From the NCBI GenBank assembly GCA_002790195.1, contig PFUR01000051.1, positions 1 through 54,188 on the forward strand: a stretch of DNA of 54,188 nucleotides, read 5' to 3'. Positions 17,448 to 27,938 of the stretch are shown piece by piece. The position numbers were made by a program, and so were the translations under genes. Source of the stretch: Flavobacteriales bacterium CG_4_9_14_3_um_filter_40_17 (lineage in GTDB: Bacteria > Bacteroidota > Bacteroidia > Flavobacteriales > Flavobacteriaceae). Positions within the stretch are counted from its first letter, which is position 1; every line of letters begins with the position of its first letter. The notes below the pieces were generated by a model that saw only the letters and a program-made list of their open reading frames with translations, ran no database searches and had not been told where the DNA came from.

Positions 17448-17564
17448 TTAACCTTGTCTTTGTTTAAATCTCGGATTTAATTTATTGATGACGTATAAAC
17501 GCCCTTTGCGACGTACAATTTTGCACTCGGCACTTCTTTTTTTGATTGATGTTCTTACTTTCAT
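17448..17564 (-). CDS. rpmJ: 50S ribosomal protein L36 (Cys-poor form)
   Basis: A 38-residue ORF, too short for many gene callers: [17 protein letters not shown] at the start and [11 protein letters not shown] at the end. It is in its standard place between infA and rpsM. Of the zinc ligands in the classical protein (C11, C14, C27, H32) only C14 remains, so it should not bind zinc. The start is ATG at 17564, 11 nt after infA; the stop, TAA, is 2 nt before rpsM. Confidence 0.95.
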   Translation of the reverse strand: MKVRTSIKKRSAECKIVRRKGRLYVINKLNPRFKQRQG

Positions 17565-17575
17565 TTCTTAATTCT

Positions 17576-17791
17576 TTAGTATCTGTAGGTTATTCGCGCT
17601 TTAGAAAGGTCATATGGACTCATTTCTAATTTTACTTTATCACCCGGTAACAATTTAATGTAGTGCATTCTCATCTTGCCGGAAATATGAGCAGTCACAA
17701 CATGGCCGTTTTCCAATTCTACACGAAACATTGCATTTGACAAGGCCTCGATAATGGTTCCGTCTTGTTCGATTGCTGATTGTTTTGCCAT
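17576..17791 (-). CDS. infA: Translation initiation factor IF-1
   Basis: Binds the A site of the 30S subunit during initiation. 71 residues forming one S1-type OB fold: [39 protein letters not shown], then [20 protein letters not shown] and YRY at the end. It follows secY by 4 nt, with no map or adk gene between, unlike many other phyla. Confidence 0.97.
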   Translation of the reverse strand: MAKQSAIEQDGTIIEALSNAMFRVELENGHVVTAHISGKMRMHYIKLLPGDKVKLEMSPYDLSKARITYRY

Positions 17792-17795
17792 ATAA

Positions 17796-19136
17796 TTATG
17801 CTATTGCTTTTCTGTTTTTACCGGTTTTCATCAAACCATCGTAATGCTTGTTCAACAAATATGAATTAACCTGTTGAAGTGTATCAATTGCAACCCCAAC
17901 AAGGATTAGCAATGAGGTTCCTCCGTAAAACAATGCCCAACTCTGTTGAATACCAACAATGTTTACCACAAACGCGGGCATAATCGCTATCAATGCTAAA
18001 AACAAAGATCCGGGGAATGTTATTTGCGACATTATTTTATCCAAATATTCGGAGGTTTCTTTGCCTGGTCTGATACCGGGAATAAAACCACCGCTTCTTT
18101 TTAAATCATCAGCCATCTTATTGGTAGGTACTGTAATCGCGGTATAAAAATAAGTAAACAATATGATGAGAACTGCAAACAAGAGATTGTACCAAAACCC
18201 AAAAATATTACTGAGTGCTGCGGTGAAAGACTGAGCTGTGTCAGATTCTGAAAGTCCAATCACAGCAGCAGGGATAAACATAATAGCTTGCGCAAAAATG
18301 ATAGGCATAACACCAGAAGCATTCAATTTTAATGGAATGTACTGACGGCTTCCCGCTACATTTTTTTCCATCACTCCTGTAGCTGACCTACGGGCATACT
18401 GAACGGGAATTTGACGGACTGCCAACACGAGCATGATGGAAGCCATAATGACCAATAACCATATAATTACCTCAATCAATATGAGTATCAAACCTCCATT
18501 GGATTCTGTAACTCTGGAAGAAAACTCTTGAATAAACGCGACCGGCATGCGGGCGATAATCCCAACCATGATGAGCAACGATATACCGTTTCCGATACCT
18601 TTGTCTGTAATTTTCTCTCCCAACCACATGGCAAATACAGTCCCTGTAGTTAAAATAATGATGGATGAAGTCCAAAACAAAGTACTATAGCCCAATAGGA
18701 ATGCGCTTTCAGGGATACCTAACGCCGGGAGGCTTGCCAAATAACTGGGTGCTTGAACCAAAGTTATAGCGATGGTGAGCCAACGTGTTATCTGGTTGAG
18801 TCTTTTTCTACCACTTTCACCTTCTTTTTGTAATTTTTGAAGATAAGGAACCGCGATGCCCATCAATTGGACAACAATGGATGCGGAAATATAGGGCATA
18901 ATTCCTAGGGCAAGGATAGAGGCTTTTGCAAAGGCACCGCCAGTAAAAGCATTTAACAATCCAAGCAAACCACTCTGCGTATTATCGGCCAACTGATTTA
19001 GTTGAGAAGCATCAATACCGGGTAGCGGAATATGCGCACCAAAACGGTAAACCAAGAGAAAACCCAAGGTCACTATAATGCGACTTCTTAACGCTTCTAT
19101 TTTCCAAATATTCTTGAGGGTCTCTATGAATTTCAT
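17796..19136 (-). CDS. secY: Protein translocase channel subunit SecY
   Basis: Forms the inner-membrane Sec channel with SecE and SecG. 446 residues, ten predicted transmembrane helices. Signatures are IPLPGID in the first periplasmic loop (the plug follows), NALTGGAF-like [21 protein letters not shown] written in part as [24 protein letters not shown], and the cytoplasmic loop [22 protein letters not shown] that engages SecA and ribosomes. It is embedded between rplO and infA, so its expression is tied to ribosome synthesis. Confidence 0.97.
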   Translation of the reverse strand: MKFIETLKNIWKIEALRSRIIVTLGFLLVYRFGAHIPLPGIDASQLNQLADNTQSGLLGLLNAFTGGAFAKASILALGIMPYISASIVVQLMGIAVPYLQKLQKEGESGRKRLNQITRWLTIAITLVQAPSYLASLPALGIPESAFLLGYSTLFWTSSIIILTTGTVFAMWLGEKITDKGIGNGISLLIMVGIIARMPVAFIQEFSSRVTESNGGLILILIEVIIWLLVIMASIMLVLAVRQIPVQYARRSATGVMEKNVAGSRQYIPLKLNASGVMPIIFAQAIMFIPAAVIGLSESDTAQSFTAALSNIFGFWYNLLFAVLIILFTYFYTAITVPTNKMADDLKRSGGFIPGIRPGKETSEYLDKIMSQITFPGSLFLALIAIMPAFVVNIVGIQQSWALFYGGTSLLILVGVAIDTLQQVNSYLLNKHYDGLMKTGKNRKAIA

Positions 19137-19145
19137 TCTTCTCTA

Positions 19146-19595
19146 TTATAGCGGTTTGACTTCTCCGCCGGCTGCTTCGATAGCTGCCTTGGCAGTAGCT
19201 GTAAATTTGTGTGCGGTTACCTGAATTTTTGCTTTCAATACACCTCTTCCAAGAATTTTAATCAAATCGTTTTTAGTAGCCAGTTTATTGGCGACCAAAA
19301 CTTCATGGTTGATTTCTTTTAAATTGGTTTTATCAACCAATTGTTGCAAAACATCTAAATTAATTCCCTGATATTCTACTCTGTTGATGTTGGTGAAACC
19401 AAACTTAGGAACACGTCTTTGCAATGGCATTTGACCACCCTCAAATCCGATTTTTTTGGAATAACCTGAGCGGGATTTAGCTCCCTTATGGCCACGTGAA
19501 GCAGTACCTCCTTTGCCAGAGCCTTGACCGCGTCCGAGACGTTTGTTTTGATTGTGTGTAGAGCCGGTTGCCGGTTGTAAGTTACTTAAATTCAT
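19146..19595 (-). CDS. rplO: 50S ribosomal protein L15
   Basis: Late-assembly 23S rRNA-binding protein. 149 residues. The Gly/Arg/Lys-rich extended N-terminus (RGQGSGKGGTASRGHKG, residues about 23-39) threads into rRNA, and GFEGGQMPLQRRVPKFGF follows. The C-terminal globular part ends AIEAAGGEVKPL, the family ending. It precedes secY by 9 nt. Confidence 0.97.
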   Translation of the reverse strand: MNLSNLQPATGSTHNQNKRLGRGQGSGKGGTASRGHKGAKSRSGYSKKIGFEGGQMPLQRRVPKFGFTNINRVEYQGINLDVLQQLVDKTNLKEINHEVLVANKLATKNDLIKILGRGVLKAKIQVTAHKFTATAKAAIEAAGGEVKPL

Positions 19596-19600
19596 ATCTT

Positions 19601-19783
19601 TTATTTTACTTCTTCAACAGAAATCAAATGTTTTACTTTGTTGATCATACCCAATACCGATGGGCTATTTTCGTGCACCACAGATGAACCGATTTTTCCA
19701 AGACCCAAAGATTCCAATGTTCTTTTTTGTGTGTCAGTTCGGTTTATGCTGCTCTTTGTTTTCGTTACTTTTAACTTTGTCAT
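19601..19783 (-). CDS. rpmD: 50S ribosomal protein L30
   Basis: Small 60-residue protein of the large subunit. KVTKTKSSINRTDTQKRTL, then SLGLGKIGSSVVHENSPSV and the C-terminal GMINKVKHLISVEEV match bacterial L30. It lies between rpsE (12 nt) and rplO (5 nt), its usual place in the spc order. Confidence 0.96.
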   Translation of the reverse strand: MTKLKVTKTKSSINRTDTQKRTLESLGLGKIGSSVVHENSPSVLGMINKVKHLISVEEVK

Positions 19784-19795
19784 GATATATAGCTA

Positions 19796-20320
19796 TTATC
19801 CTTTAAAAACTTTATCTAAAGAGATGCCTCTTTGTTGAGCAACACGGTGTGCGCTTCTCAATTGCAACAAAGCGTCAAAAGTTGCTTTTACCACATTGTG
19901 TGGATTTGAAGAACCCTGTGATTTTGACAATACGTCGCGAACACCTACAGATTCAAGCACAGCTCTTACTGCCCCGCCGGCAATCACACCGGTACCGGGA
20001 GCTGCTGGGAGCAAGTTCACGCGCGCACCGCCAAACTTACCTTTTTGTTCGTGAGGAAGCGTTGCGTTTTTAAGTGGGATGCGAACCAAGTTTTTCTTAG
20101 CATCTTCAACCGCTTTTGCGATGGCATCGGCAACTTCTTTTGACTTGCCGAGCCCTTGCCCGACTACACCATGTTCATCCCCTACTACTACGATAGCTGA
20201 GAAACCGAATGCACGTCCACCTTTTGTTACTTTTGTAACCCTTTGTACGCCAACCAAACGGTCTTTCAATTCGATTCCACTTGGTTTTACGTGTTCTACG
20301 TTTTTATATTTATCCAACAT
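19796..20320 (-). CDS. rpsE: 30S ribosomal protein S5
   Basis: Decoding-centre protein linked to translational fidelity and mRNA unwinding. 174 residues. The N-terminal double-stranded-RNA-binding-like domain carries [21 protein letters not shown] and [20 protein letters not shown]. The C-terminal domain has [19 protein letters not shown]. Neighbours rplR and rpmD are 5 and 12 nt away. Confidence 0.98.
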   Translation of the reverse strand: MLDKYKNVEHVKPSGIELKDRLVGVQRVTKVTKGGRAFGFSAIVVVGDEHGVVGQGLGKSKEVADAIAKAVEDAKKNLVRIPLKNATLPHEQKGKFGGARVNLLPAAPGTGVIAGGAVRAVLESVGVRDVLSKSQGSSNPHNVVKATFDALLQLRSAHRVAQQRGISLDKVFKG

Positions 20321-20325
20321 AATGC

Positions 20326-20682
20326 TTAGAATTTAAGTCCGCCTTCTCTGGCACCTTCTGCTAATGATTTGATACGTCCGTGATATAAATACCCCCCTCT
20401 GTCGAAAGCGATTGTGTCAATCCCTTTGTCTTTCGCGCGTTGGGCAATCAATTTTCCGACAAGCCCTGCTTTATCGGTTTTGGTGCCTTTTGCAGAGAGT
20501 ATATCTTTATCCCTAGAGGAAGCGGCAACCAAGGTTACTTTATTCACATCATCGATTACTTGCGCGTAAATTTCAGCGTTGCTTCTGAATACAGCAAGCC
20601 TCGGCCTGGCGGAAGTCCCGCTGACAATTTTTCGAATTCTGTAATGAATACGTTGTCTTCTTTTGTTATTTGCTAATGCCAT
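20326..20682 (-). CDS. rplR: 50S ribosomal protein L18
   Basis: Binds 5S rRNA in the central protuberance together with L5. 118 residues. [22 protein letters not shown] at the start is the rRNA-binding basic region (given here in part), [15 protein letters not shown] follows, and the end [23 protein letters not shown] is the family hallmark, of which [13 protein letters not shown] is diagnostic. It follows rplF by 11 nt. Confidence 0.98.
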   Translation of the reverse strand: MALANNKRRQRIHYRIRKIVSGTSARPRLAVFRSNAEIYAQVIDDVNKVTLVAASSRDKDILSAKGTKTDKAGLVGKLIAQRAKDKGIDTIAFDRGGYLYHGRIKSLAEGAREGGLKF

Positions 20683-20693
20683 TTTGATACTTT

Positions 20694-21236
20694 TTAAGCT
20701 GATTTACCTGCTTTTCTTCTAAGTTGTTCCCCAACAAATTTGATTCCTTTTCCTTTGTAAGGCTCTGGTTTTCTGAAAGACCTGATTTTAGCAGCTACGT
20801 GACCCAACAATTGTCTGTCAAACGATGCCAATTTGATAACCGGGTTTTTACCTTTTTCATTGACAGTTTCTACTTTTACCTCAGGGGCAATTTCAAAAAC
20901 GATGCCGTGTGAAAAACCCAGTGCCAAATCAAGTTTTTGCCCTTGATTGGAAGCTCTATAACCGACTCCTACCAATTCGAGTTCTTTTGTAAAACCCTTC
21001 GATACACCGATGACCATGTTGTTGATCAAAGCGCGGTATAAACCGTGTTTTGCAGTGTGATTTTTAGAATCTGAAGGTCTTTCTACAAGTAATTTTCCGT
21101 CTTCTATTTTCATAGAAACATCCGAATAACTTTGAGAAAGCTCGCCGAGTTTACCTTTTACTTTTACCACGTTATCAGCTATCTCAATGCTTACACCTTG
21201 AGGAATTGTGACCGGGTTTTTACCTATTCTTGACAT
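20694..21236 (-). CDS. rplF: 50S ribosomal protein L6
   Basis: Lies near the factor-binding site of the large subunit. 180 residues from [15 protein letters not shown], with the two L6 repeats and the C-terminal [20 protein letters not shown]. An upstream in-frame ATG at 21284 would overlap rpsH by 29 nt and add 16 residues that are only rpsH read in another frame. I therefore choose 21236, which leaves a 19-nt gap. Confidence 0.97.
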   Translation of the reverse strand: MSRIGKNPVTIPQGVSIEIADNVVKVKGKLGELSQSYSDVSMKIEDGKLLVERPSDSKNHTAKHGLYRALINNMVIGVSKGFTKELELVGVGYRASNQGQKLDLALGFSHGIVFEIAPEVKVETVNEKGKNPVIKLASFDRQLLGHVAAKIRSFRKPEPYKGKGIKFVGEQLRRKAGKSA

Positions 21237-21255
21237 GATGTCTAAACTATTTATA

Positions 21256-21654
21256 TTAATAAACGTAACACACAACTTCTCCACCTACGTTCTCTTGACG
21301 AGCTTGTTTACCGGTCATCAACCCTTTTGAAGTTGACACGATGGCAATTCCAAGGCCATTGAGGATACGGGGCACACTGTGCGAACCAGAATATTTTCTA
21401 AGACCCGGTTTGCTGATGCGTTGTATTTGTTTTATAGCCGGTTCTTTGTTCACGGTATCGTATTTTAAAGCGATTTTAATCGTACCTTGTACGGAATCGT
21501 CTTCGAATTTGTAGCTCAAGATGTATCCTTGGTCAAAAAGAATTTTGGTAATTTCTTTTTTGAATTTGGAAGCGGGAATTTCAACTACTCTGTGTTTGGC
21601 ATTGACCGCGTTTCTGATTCTGGTTAGATAATCTGCAATAGGATCTGTATTCAT
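21256..21654 (-). CDS. rpsH: 30S ribosomal protein S8
   Basis: Central-domain 16S rRNA-binding protein; in E. coli it also represses the spc operon. 132 residues. [19 protein letters not shown] at the start, [19 protein letters not shown] in the middle, and the C-terminal [19 protein letters not shown] ending EVVCYVY match the family. It is 22 nt after rpsN. Confidence 0.98.
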   Translation of the reverse strand: MNTDPIADYLTRIRNAVNAKHRVVEIPASKFKKEITKILFDQGYILSYKFEDDSVQGTIKIALKYDTVNKEPAIKQIQRISKPGLRKYSGSHSVPRILNGLGIAIVSTSKGLMTGKQARQENVGGEVVCYVY

Positions 21655-21676
21655 ATCTTTATCTTTAATTCCTTAA

Positions 21677-21946
21677 TTACCAACTTGCTTTTCTGACACC
21701 TGGGATAAGCCCTTGATTAGCCATTTCGCGGAAAGTGACACGTGATATACCAAAAATCCGCATGTAACCTTTAGGCCGCCCGGTAAGTTTGCATCTGTTG
21801 TGCAATCTCACAGGTGAGCCGTTTTTGGGGATTAGCTGTAAAGCTTGATAATCTCCGGCTTCTAATGCTTCTTTTCTCTTTTTTGCGAACTTTTCAACCA
21901 ATCTTTGGCGTTTTACTTCGCGTGCTTTCATGGATTCTTTAGCCAT
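21677..21946 (-). CDS. rpsN: 30S ribosomal protein S14 (zinc-free long form)
   Basis: Head protein near the A and P sites. The 89-residue length and a single Cys mark the zinc-independent version; zinc-binding S14 is about 61 residues with two CxxC pairs. [20 protein letters not shown] and the C-terminal [11 protein letters not shown] are the S14 signature. rplE ends 3 nt upstream. Confidence 0.98.
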   Translation of the reverse strand: MAKESMKAREVKRQRLVEKFAKKRKEALEAGDYQALQLIPKNGSPVRLHNRCKLTGRPKGYMRIFGISRVTFREMANQGLIPGVRKASW

Positions 21947-21949
21947 ATC

Positions 21950-22501
21950 TTAATTCTTTTTAAAAGGTAAACCGAGTTCGCTTAGCAATGACTTTGCTTC
22001 TTTATCTGTATTTGCATTGGTCACAAATGTGATATCTAAACCTGCAATTTTATTCACTTTGTCGATGTCGATTTCAGGGAAGATAATTTGTTCTGTTATA
22101 CCCAAATTGTAGTTTCCTCTTCCATCGAATCCGGTAGCTTTAATACCGTTAAAATCACGAACACGAGGCAAAGCAGTTGTAATTAATCTATCAAGGAATT
22201 CATACATACGATCTCCGCGAAGCGTCACTCTGGCACCAATGGCCATCCCTTTTCGGAGTTTGAAGTTTGCAACGTCCTTCTTAGAAATGGTAGCAACTGC
22301 TTTTTGACCGGAAATTTTTGTCAACTCATCGACTGTATAATCGATTAGCTTTTTATCCGCAACAGCTCCACCCACACCTCTGGATAGAACGATTTTTTCC
22401 AATTTAGGAACCTGCATAACGTTTTTATAACCAAACTCGTTGGTAAGAGCCGATACGACACGCTCTCTGTATTCTTGTTTAAGTCTAGGTAAATAAGCCA
22501 T
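21950..22501 (-). CDS. rplE: 50S ribosomal protein L5
   Basis: 5S rRNA-binding protein that contacts P-site tRNA and S13. 183 residues. [17 protein letters not shown] begins the protein, [19 protein letters not shown] follows, and the C-terminal [21 protein letters not shown] is diagnostic. rplX ends 2 nt upstream and rpsN follows after 3 nt, so translation is probably coupled along this stretch. Confidence 0.98.
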   Translation of the reverse strand: MAYLPRLKQEYRERVVSALTNEFGYKNVMQVPKLEKIVLSRGVGGAVADKKLIDYTVDELTKISGQKAVATISKKDVANFKLRKGMAIGARVTLRGDRMYEFLDRLITTALPRVRDFNGIKATGFDGRGNYNLGITEQIIFPEIDIDKVNKIAGLDITFVTNANTDKEAKSLLSELGLPFKKN

Positions 22502-22503
22502 AA

Positions 22504-22824
22504 CTATATTGATTGATTTGATCGCTTAGAAAATCTTACTTTTTTCCCATCATCCGTTCTGAAACCGACTCGTGTAGTTTTACCCGATTTTGAATCAATC
22601 AACGCAACATTGGAAATATGTATAGGAGCTTCCATTTTTTTGATTCCTCCTTGTGGGTTTTTCGCGCTTGGTTTTGTGTGCTTTGAAACCAAATTGACAC
22701 CTTCTACCAAGGCTTTTTCGGTTTTTACCAAAACCTTTAATACTTTTCCTTCGGTGTTTTTGTGTTCTCCGGTCGTAACGCGTACTAAATCGCCGGCTTT
22801 TATTTTAAATTTTTTCATGGTCAT
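22504..22824 (-). CDS. rplX: 50S ribosomal protein L24
   Basis: Assembly-initiator protein at the tunnel exit. 106 residues. The KOW motif spans about 8-35 ([19 protein letters not shown]), and [21 protein letters not shown] follows; HISNVALID is the family core. ATG at 22818 is an equally possible start, removing two residues. The gap to rplN is 7 nt. Confidence 0.97.
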   Translation of the reverse strand: MTMKKFKIKAGDLVRVTTGEHKNTEGKVLKVLVKTEKALVEGVNLVSKHTKPSAKNPQGGIKKMEAPIHISNVALIDSKSGKTTRVGFRTDDGKKVRFSKRSNQSI

Positions 22825-22831
22825 TCAAATA

Positions 22832-23200
22832 TTAAAGCACTTCGGGTGCCAATGAAACAATTTTCATGAATTGTTTTTCTCTCAATTCGCGGGCTACGGG
22901 TCCAAAAACACGAGTCCCTCTCATCTCACCTGTGGGGTTAAGCAACACACAGGCGTTGTCATCGAAGCGGATGTATGAACCGTCTGCTCTTCGTACTTCT
23001 TTCAAGGTACGAACTACAACTGCGGTAGAAACTTGACCTTTTTTTACAGTTCCGTTTGGTGTTGCATCCTTTACAGAAACAACAATCTTATCACCTAAAG
23101 AGGCATATCTTCTTGCTGTACCACCCAAAACTCGGATGGTGAGAACTTCTTTAGCACCGGTATTGTCGGCTACTTTAAGCCTTGATTCTTGCTGTATCAT
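22832..23200 (-). CDS. rplN: 50S ribosomal protein L14
   Basis: Interface protein forming bridges with 16S rRNA. 122 residues, exactly the usual length. [39 protein letters not shown] and the C-terminal [19 protein letters not shown] are near-invariant. It is 2 nt after rpsQ. Confidence 0.99.
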   Translation of the reverse strand: MIQQESRLKVADNTGAKEVLTIRVLGGTARRYASLGDKIVVSVKDATPNGTVKKGQVSTAVVVRTLKEVRRADGSYIRFDDNACVLLNPTGEMRGTRVFGPVARELREKQFMKIVSLAPEVL

Positions 23201-23202
23201 AA

Positions 23203-23457
23203 TTACTTAGCTCTTTCAATGATTTCAACTAACCTCCAACATTTTGACTTGCTGATCGGACGAGTTTCCATAATTTTTACGGTATCTCCTATATTGCATT
23301 CGTTTTTTTCATCGTGCGCAACATATTTTTTTGTTTTGAGAACGAACTTACCGTATAGTGGGTGTTTGACTCGTTCAACTTCGGCAACCACAATGGACTT
23401 AACCATTTTATTACTGGTAACAACGCCGATTCGTTCTTTTCTTAAATTTCTTTCCAT
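23203..23457 (-). CDS. rpsQ: 30S ribosomal protein S17
   Basis: OB-fold protein binding 16S helices 7 and 11. 84 residues: [19 protein letters not shown] at the start and MHKKY-type [19 protein letters not shown] in the middle, then [19 protein letters not shown] near the end. It lies 15 nt after rpmC. Confidence 0.97.
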   Translation of the reverse strand: MERNLRKERIGVVTSNKMVKSIVVAEVERVKHPLYGKFVLKTKKYVAHDEKNECNIGDTVKIMETRPISKSKCWRLVEIIERAK

Positions 23458-23472
23458 CTTAGGTAACTTGAA

Positions 23473-23664
23473 TTATTGGAGTTCTCTTTGCGTGAGTGCT
23501 GTTTGAATACGAGCAACCGTTTTACGGATGGCGCGCAATTGGACAGGATTCTCTAACGGAGTGATGGCGTGTGCAACTTTCAAATCCGTGTATTTTTTTT
23601 GAAATTCTTGGAGTTTATCAGTCAACTCCTGCGCATTCAATTTGCTTACTTCTGATTGTTTCAT
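23473..23664 (-). CDS. rpmC: 50S ribosomal protein L29
   Basis: Tunnel-exit protein that contacts trigger factor and signal recognition particle. 63 residues, an antiparallel helical hairpin: SEVSKLNAQELTDKLQEFQ, then the conserved NPVQLRAIRKTVARIQT. It sits 12 nt after rplP and 15 nt before rpsQ. Confidence 0.97.
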   Translation of the reverse strand: MKQSEVSKLNAQELTDKLQEFQKKYTDLKVAHAITPLENPVQLRAIRKTVARIQTALTQRELQ

Positions 23665-23676
23665 AGTCTTTTTCGA

Positions 23677-24096
23677 TTAGGCTTGATAATCGTTTGCAAT
23701 GATAAATCTGGTTTTGGTAGGTAATTTTTGTGCTGCCAAACGAAGCGCCTCTTTAGCTACATCGAGTGGTACACCACCAACTTCAAACAAAATCCTGCCT
23801 GGTTTTACAATAGCTACCCAATATTCGACAGCACCCTTGCCTTTACCCATACGAACTTCAAGTGGCTTTTTGGTAATTGGCTTGTCCGGAAATATTTTAA
23901 TCCACAATTGGCCTTCCCTTTTCATGAATCGGGTTGCGGCAATACGAGCAGCTTCAATCTGTCTGGAGGTGATAAAAACAGAATCAAGGGCTTTGATACC
24001 AAACATCCCATTTGAAAGGAGATGTCCGCGTTGCGAAATGCCTTTCATCTTGCCTTTCTGCTGCTTGCGATATTTGGTTCTTTTTGGTTGTAACAT
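23677..24096 (-). CDS. rplP: 50S ribosomal protein L16
   Basis: Binds near the peptidyl-transferase centre and stabilises A-site tRNA. 139 residues. [19 protein letters not shown], then [19 protein letters not shown] and [19 protein letters not shown] are near-universal; the C-terminal [17 protein letters not shown] closes the fold. The gap after rpsC is 26 nt. Confidence 0.98.
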   Translation of the reverse strand: MLQPKRTKYRKQQKGKMKGISQRGHLLSNGMFGIKALDSVFITSRQIEAARIAATRFMKREGQLWIKIFPDKPITKKPLEVRMGKGKGAVEYWVAIVKPGRILFEVGGVPLDVAKEALRLAAQKLPTKTRFIIANDYQA

Positions 24097-24122
24097 GGCT
24101 CTTTACGTTTCTTAAATAACTT

Positions 24123-24854
24123 TTATTTTCTTCTTCTTTGTTTGGTAGCACCACCTCTAGCAGATGGTTGCTGTTGCTCTTTGCCTCCGGTTTTTTTGGA
24201 AAGGCCTACCAATGGCGACAATTCTCTTTTACCGTAAACTTCACCTTTCATAATCCATACTTTCACGCCCAATCTACCATAAGTAGTATGCGCTTCTACC
24301 AAAGCATAGTCAATATCTGCACGAAAGGTGGAAAGCGGAATACGACCGTCTTTATAGGATTCATTTCTGGCCATTTCTGCACCGTTCAACCGACCGGAGA
24401 TTTGAACTTTGATTCCTTCTGCATTCATTCGCATAGTGGCTGCAATTGCCATTTTTGTGGCTCTGCGATATGAAATTCTATTTTCTATCTGACGAGCGAT
24501 ACTCGATGCAACCAAAAAGGCATCCAACTCAGGTCTTTTAATTTCAAAAATGTTGAGTTGAACATCTTTATCTGTAATCTTTTTTAATTCTTCTTTGAGT
24601 TTATCAACTTCTTGGCCGCCTTTACCGATGATGATACCCGGGCGGGCCGTAGTGATGGTAACGGTGACTAATTTAAGTGTTCGCTCAATAATCACACGTG
24701 ATACACTGGCTTTTGCCAAACGAACGTGAATGTATTTTCTGATTTTGTCGTCTTCGGCTAATTTGTCACCGTAGTCATTTCCACCATACCAGTTTGATTC
24801 CCATCCTCTGATGATTCCTAATCTATTCCCTATTGGATTGGTTTTTTGTCCCAT
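24123..24854 (-). CDS. rpsC: 30S ribosomal protein S3
   Basis: Lines the mRNA entry channel and helps unwind mRNA. 243 residues. [20 protein letters not shown] opens the protein. A KH domain with [13 protein letters not shown] is at about 60-110, and the C-terminal domain carries [20 protein letters not shown] and [15 protein letters not shown]. The tail is Gln/Arg/Lys-rich. The start codon shares a base with the rplV stop (TAATG), so translation is coupled. Confidence 0.98.
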   Translation of the reverse strand: MGQKTNPIGNRLGIIRGWESNWYGGNDYGDKLAEDDKIRKYIHVRLAKASVSRVIIERTLKLVTVTITTARPGIIIGKGGQEVDKLKEELKKITDKDVQLNIFEIKRPELDAFLVASSIARQIENRISYRRATKMAIAATMRMNAEGIKVQISGRLNGAEMARNESYKDGRIPLSTFRADIDYALVEAHTTYGRLGVKVWIMKGEVYGKRELSPLVGLSKKTGGKEQQQPSARGGATKQRRRK

Positions 24855-25267
24855 TATGCTTTGCTTTGAGAGTTATTGAACGCACCCAATACAAGGGTAA
24901 CGTGATTTGAACGTTTTCTGATGCGATGCGCCCTTCCTTGCGGAGCCGGACGAAGCCTTTTCAAGAAAGAACCGCCATCTACTTTTATCTCACTTACAAA
25001 TAAGCCAACTTTTTCTGCATCGGCATCTTCGTTTTTGGCTTGCCAATTTGCGATGGCAGACAACAATAATTTCTCCAATTTTCGAGAGGCTTCTTTTGAA
25101 CTGAATTTGAGTAAAGCCATTGCTTTATTTACCTGTTGACCTCTTATTTGGTCTGCCACCAAACGCATTTTGCGAGGTGAAGACGGACAGTTGTTCAATT
25201 TAGCAAATGCGATATCCCGCTTTGCTTCTTTTAACTGTTTAGCTCTTTCGTGTTTGCGAACTCCCAT
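24854..25267 (-). CDS. rplV: 50S ribosomal protein L22
   Basis: Its beta hairpin lines the exit tunnel at the constriction, where macrolide-resistance changes map. 137 residues. [20 protein letters not shown] at about 24-43, then the tunnel-loop region with [19 protein letters not shown] are diagnostic. I see no insertion or deletion in that loop. It overlaps rpsC by one base. Confidence 0.98.
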   Translation of the reverse strand: MGVRKHERAKQLKEAKRDIAFAKLNNCPSSPRKMRLVADQIRGQQVNKAMALLKFSSKEASRKLEKLLLSAIANWQAKNEDADAEKVGLFVSEIKVDGGSFLKRLRPAPQGRAHRIRKRSNHVTLVLGAFNNSQSKA

Positions 25268-25273
25268 GACCTG

Positions 25274-25552
25274 TTATTTTTTTCCTTTATTTTTAGCTCC
25301 TGCATGCCCTCTGAAGGTACGTGTAGGTGAAAATTCTCCTAATTTATGTCCCACCATATTCTCGGTTACATAAACCGGAATAAACTGGCGTCCATTGTGA
25401 ACCGCTAATGTTTGTCCAACAAAATCGGGGGTTATCATCGAAGCCCGAGACCATGTTTTAAGAACAGTTTTTTTGTTGGATTCTACGTTTTCTTGTATTT
25501 TCTTTTCTAATTTGAAATGAACGTAAGGTCCTTTCTTGAGTGATCTTGCCAT
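25274..25552 (-). CDS. rpsS: 30S ribosomal protein S19
   Basis: Forms a complex with S13 in the head of the small subunit. 92 residues. [39 protein letters not shown] and [19 protein letters not shown] are the signature segments. It is 8 nt after rplB and 6 nt before rplV. Confidence 0.99.
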   Translation of the reverse strand: MARSLKKGPYVHFKLEKKIQENVESNKKTVLKTWSRASMITPDFVGQTLAVHNGRQFIPVYVTENMVGHKLGEFSPTRTFRGHAGAKNKGKK

Positions 25553-25560
25553 AACTTATA

Positions 25561-26382
25561 TTACTTTCTACGTTCTATAATGTATTTATTGGTAGCTTTG
25601 GTCTTGGAGCGTGTGCGATACCCTTTAGCAGGTATTCCTTTCCTTGACCTTGGATGGCCTCCTGAAGCACGACCTTCGCCACCACCCATCGGGTGATCGA
25701 CCGGGTTCATCGCAACTGGGCGCGTTCTTGGCCTTCTTCCCAACCATCGGTTTCTTCCGGCTTTACCAGAAACAGTCAATTGGTGGTCTGAATTTGAAAC
25801 AGCACCTATGGTAGCCAAACAAGTAACCAATATCAATCGGGTTTCCCCAGATGGCATTTTAAGGGTCGCATATTTACCATCTCGCGCCATCAATTGAGCA
25901 AAAGATCCAGCACTTCTTGCCAAAATTGCTCCTTGTCCGGGACGAAGTTCGATACATGAAATGATGGTTCCTAACGGAATCTCACTTAACAAAAGTGCAT
26001 TGCCTATCTCCGGAACAGCATTTTCACCTGATACAACTATCTGACCAACTTTCAATCCATTTGGCGCAACAATATATCTCTTTTCACCATCAACATAATT
26101 CAACAAGGCGATAAAAGCTGTTCGGTTTGGATCATACTCTATAGTCTTAACCGTTGCAGGGACACCTGACTTATCACGTTTAAAATCAATTATTCGATAA
26201 CGCTGCTTGTGCCCGCCACCGGTATAACGCATGGTCATTTTACCGCGATCGTTTCTACCTCCTGACTTTTTAGCCGGAGCTAACAAACTTTTCTCCGGTT
26301 TTGAAGCTGTGACAGCATCAAATTCGTTGACGATTCTAAATCGCTGACCCGGGGTTATTGGTTTTAATTTTCTTACTGACAT
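25561..26382 (-). CDS. rplB: 50S ribosomal protein L2
   Basis: Essential for subunit joining and peptidyl-transferase activity. 273 residues. The OB-fold RNA-binding domain covers about 40-130 and the SH3-like domain the rest. [18 protein letters not shown] near 225-240 carries the conserved His linked to peptidyl transfer, and the basic C-terminus ends KYIIERRK. It lies between rplW (11 nt) and rpsS. Confidence 0.99.
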   Translation of the reverse strand: MSVRKLKPITPGQRFRIVNEFDAVTASKPEKSLLAPAKKSGGRNDRGKMTMRYTGGGHKQRYRIIDFKRDKSGVPATVKTIEYDPNRTAFIALLNYVDGEKRYIVAPNGLKVGQIVVSGENAVPEIGNALLLSEIPLGTIISCIELRPGQGAILARSAGSFAQLMARDGKYATLKMPSGETRLILVTCLATIGAVSNSDHQLTVSGKAGRNRWLGRRPRTRPVAMNPVDHPMGGGEGRASGGHPRSRKGIPAKGYRTRSKTKATNKYIIERRK

Positions 26383-26393
26383 TTCTATTTTCC

Positions 26394-26684
26394 TTAGATA
26401 TTGCTGTAATAATCTATGTTATTTCCTTCAGCCAATGTAACGATGGCTTTTTTCTGCGCGTTTGTCTTACCCTGGATCATGCCGCCTTTGGTATAACGCG
26501 ATTTGCGATCCGGACGTACATTCAGCGTTCTTACCGAGGTGACTGAAACTCCATAAGCAGCCTCTACGGCTCCTTTTATCTGAATCTTATTCGCATTTGG
26601 TTCAACCACAAAAGTATAACGGTTGTTCAACTCGCTGGCTTTGTTGGCTTTCTCGGTAATGATGGGTTTAATTAAGATACTCAT
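26394..26684 (-). CDS. rplW: 50S ribosomal protein L23
   Basis: Docking site for trigger factor and SRP at the tunnel exit. 96 residues: [38 protein letters not shown] and [19 protein letters not shown] match the family. It is 10 nt after rplD and 11 nt before rplB. Confidence 0.98.
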   Translation of the reverse strand: MSILIKPIITEKANKASELNNRYTFVVEPNANKIQIKGAVEAAYGVSVTSVRTLNVRPDRKSRYTKGGMIQGKTNAQKKAIVTLAEGNNIDYYSNI

Positions 26685-26694
26685 CGTTTTCTAT

Positions 26695-27321
26695 TTAACT
26701 TAAATTCGATTCAATTCCTTCTAGCGAACCTTCAAAAAGAACTAAACTATTTGCATTTAAAATGCTGTATGTATTTAATTCTGAATTAGTTACAACTTTA
26801 GTACGCCCTAAATTGCGTGACGACAAATATACATTATTATTTAAATCACCCAACACAAATAAAGATTTTTTATTTTCAATTCCCAAAGCTTTCAAAACGG
26901 AAATAAAATTCTTGGTTTTAGGGGTCTCAAACTGAATGTTTTCGAGTACAAAAATTGCATTTTCTTTTGCCTTGAGGGATAGTGCAGATTTACGTGCTAA
27001 CTTTTTCAAATTTTTGTTCAATTTGAATGTGTAGCTTCTTGGACGTGGTCCAAAAACGGTTCCACCACCTTTAAAAAGTGGATTTTTTGCGCTACCTGCA
27101 CGAGCTGTACCGGTGCCTTTTTGCTTTTTAATTTTTCGGGTACTCCCGGCAACTTCCGCACGTTCTTTCGATTTGTGCGTCCCTTGCCTTTGGTTTGCCA
27201 AATATTGTTTGACATCCAAATACAAAGCGTGGTTGTTGGGGTCTGTTGCGAATACCGAGTCAGACAAAGTAACTTTCCTGCCGGTTTCTTTTCCGTTGAT
27301 ATCTAATACTGCTACTTCCAT
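26695..27321 (-). CDS. rplD: 50S ribosomal protein L4
   Basis: Lines the exit tunnel; in E. coli it also regulates the S10 operon by attenuation. 208 residues. The tunnel loop with KGTGTARAGSAKNPLFKGGG and the GPRPRSYTFKLNKNLKK segment lie at about 65-105. No change is evident at the macrolide-relevant loop. Its start overlaps the rplC stop by one base (TAATG). An attenuator-like structure lies upstream of rplC, not of rpsJ. Confidence 0.98.
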   Translation of the reverse strand: MEVAVLDINGKETGRKVTLSDSVFATDPNNHALYLDVKQYLANQRQGTHKSKERAEVAGSTRKIKKQKGTGTARAGSAKNPLFKGGGTVFGPRPRSYTFKLNKNLKKLARKSALSLKAKENAIFVLENIQFETPKTKNFISVLKALGIENKKSLFVLGDLNNNVYLSSRNLGRTKVVTNSELNTYSILNANSLVLFEGSLEGIESNLS

Positions 27322-27938
27322 TACTTATGAAGAATTACGTATCCATTTTTGTGTCCGGGGACACAGCCTTTTACTATAATCAAGTTTTTCTCTTGAACTA
27401 CTTTCAAAACTTGAAGGTTTTGAACGGTCACTGTTTCAGCACCCATACGGCCTGCCATCCGGATTCCTTTGAAAACCCGAGAAGGATAGGAGGATGCACC
27501 AACAGATCCCGGTGCCCTCAATCGGTTGTGTTGGCCATGGGTCGCTTGACCCACACCACCAAAACCATGTCGTTTTACCACACCTTGAAAGCCTTTCCCT
27601 TTGGAAGTGGCACTCACATCGACAAACTCACCTTCTTCAAAGTGGTTAACGTCAACGACATCCCCTAATTTATAATTTCCTTTGAATTCTTTGAATTCGG
27701 CAACAAATTTCTTTGGGGCAGTTCCGGCTTTTTTAAAGTGCCCTAGAGCAGCTTTATCCGACCTTTTCTCTGCCTTGTCATCGAAACCAAGTTGCAACGC
27801 TGCATACCCGTCAACCTCGTTGGTTCTGACTTGGGTAACTACGCATGGCCCTGCCTCTATAACGGTACACGGAATGTTTTTCCCGTTTGCGTCGTAGATG
27901 CTGGTCATGCCGATTTTTCTACCAATTAACCCAGACAT
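27321..27938 (-). CDS. rplC: 50S ribosomal protein L3
   Basis: One of the two assembly-initiator proteins, reaching toward the peptidyl-transferase centre. 205 residues: [36 protein letters not shown] and the loop [21 protein letters not shown], of which [14 protein letters not shown] is diagnostic. It is the first gene after the 221-bp gap from rpsJ. No TAnnTTTG box is visible in that gap, so it likely depends on read-through past the attenuator. Confidence 0.98.
   Translation of the reverse strand: MSGLIGRKIGMTSIYDANGKNIPCTVIEAGPCVVTQVRTNEVDGYAALQLGFDDKAEKRSDKAALGHFKKAGTAPKKFVAEFKEFKGNYKLGDVVDVNHFEEGEFVDVSATSKGKGFQGVVKRHGFGGVGQATHGQHNRLRAPGSVGASSYPSRVFKGIRMAGRMGAETVTVQNLQVLKVVQEKNLIIVKGCVPGHKNGYVILHK

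Noticed and set aside
21237-21284. 16-residue N-terminal extension of L6
   Set aside because: It is the end of rpsH in another frame and would create a 29-nt overlap; MSRIGK is the standard start.
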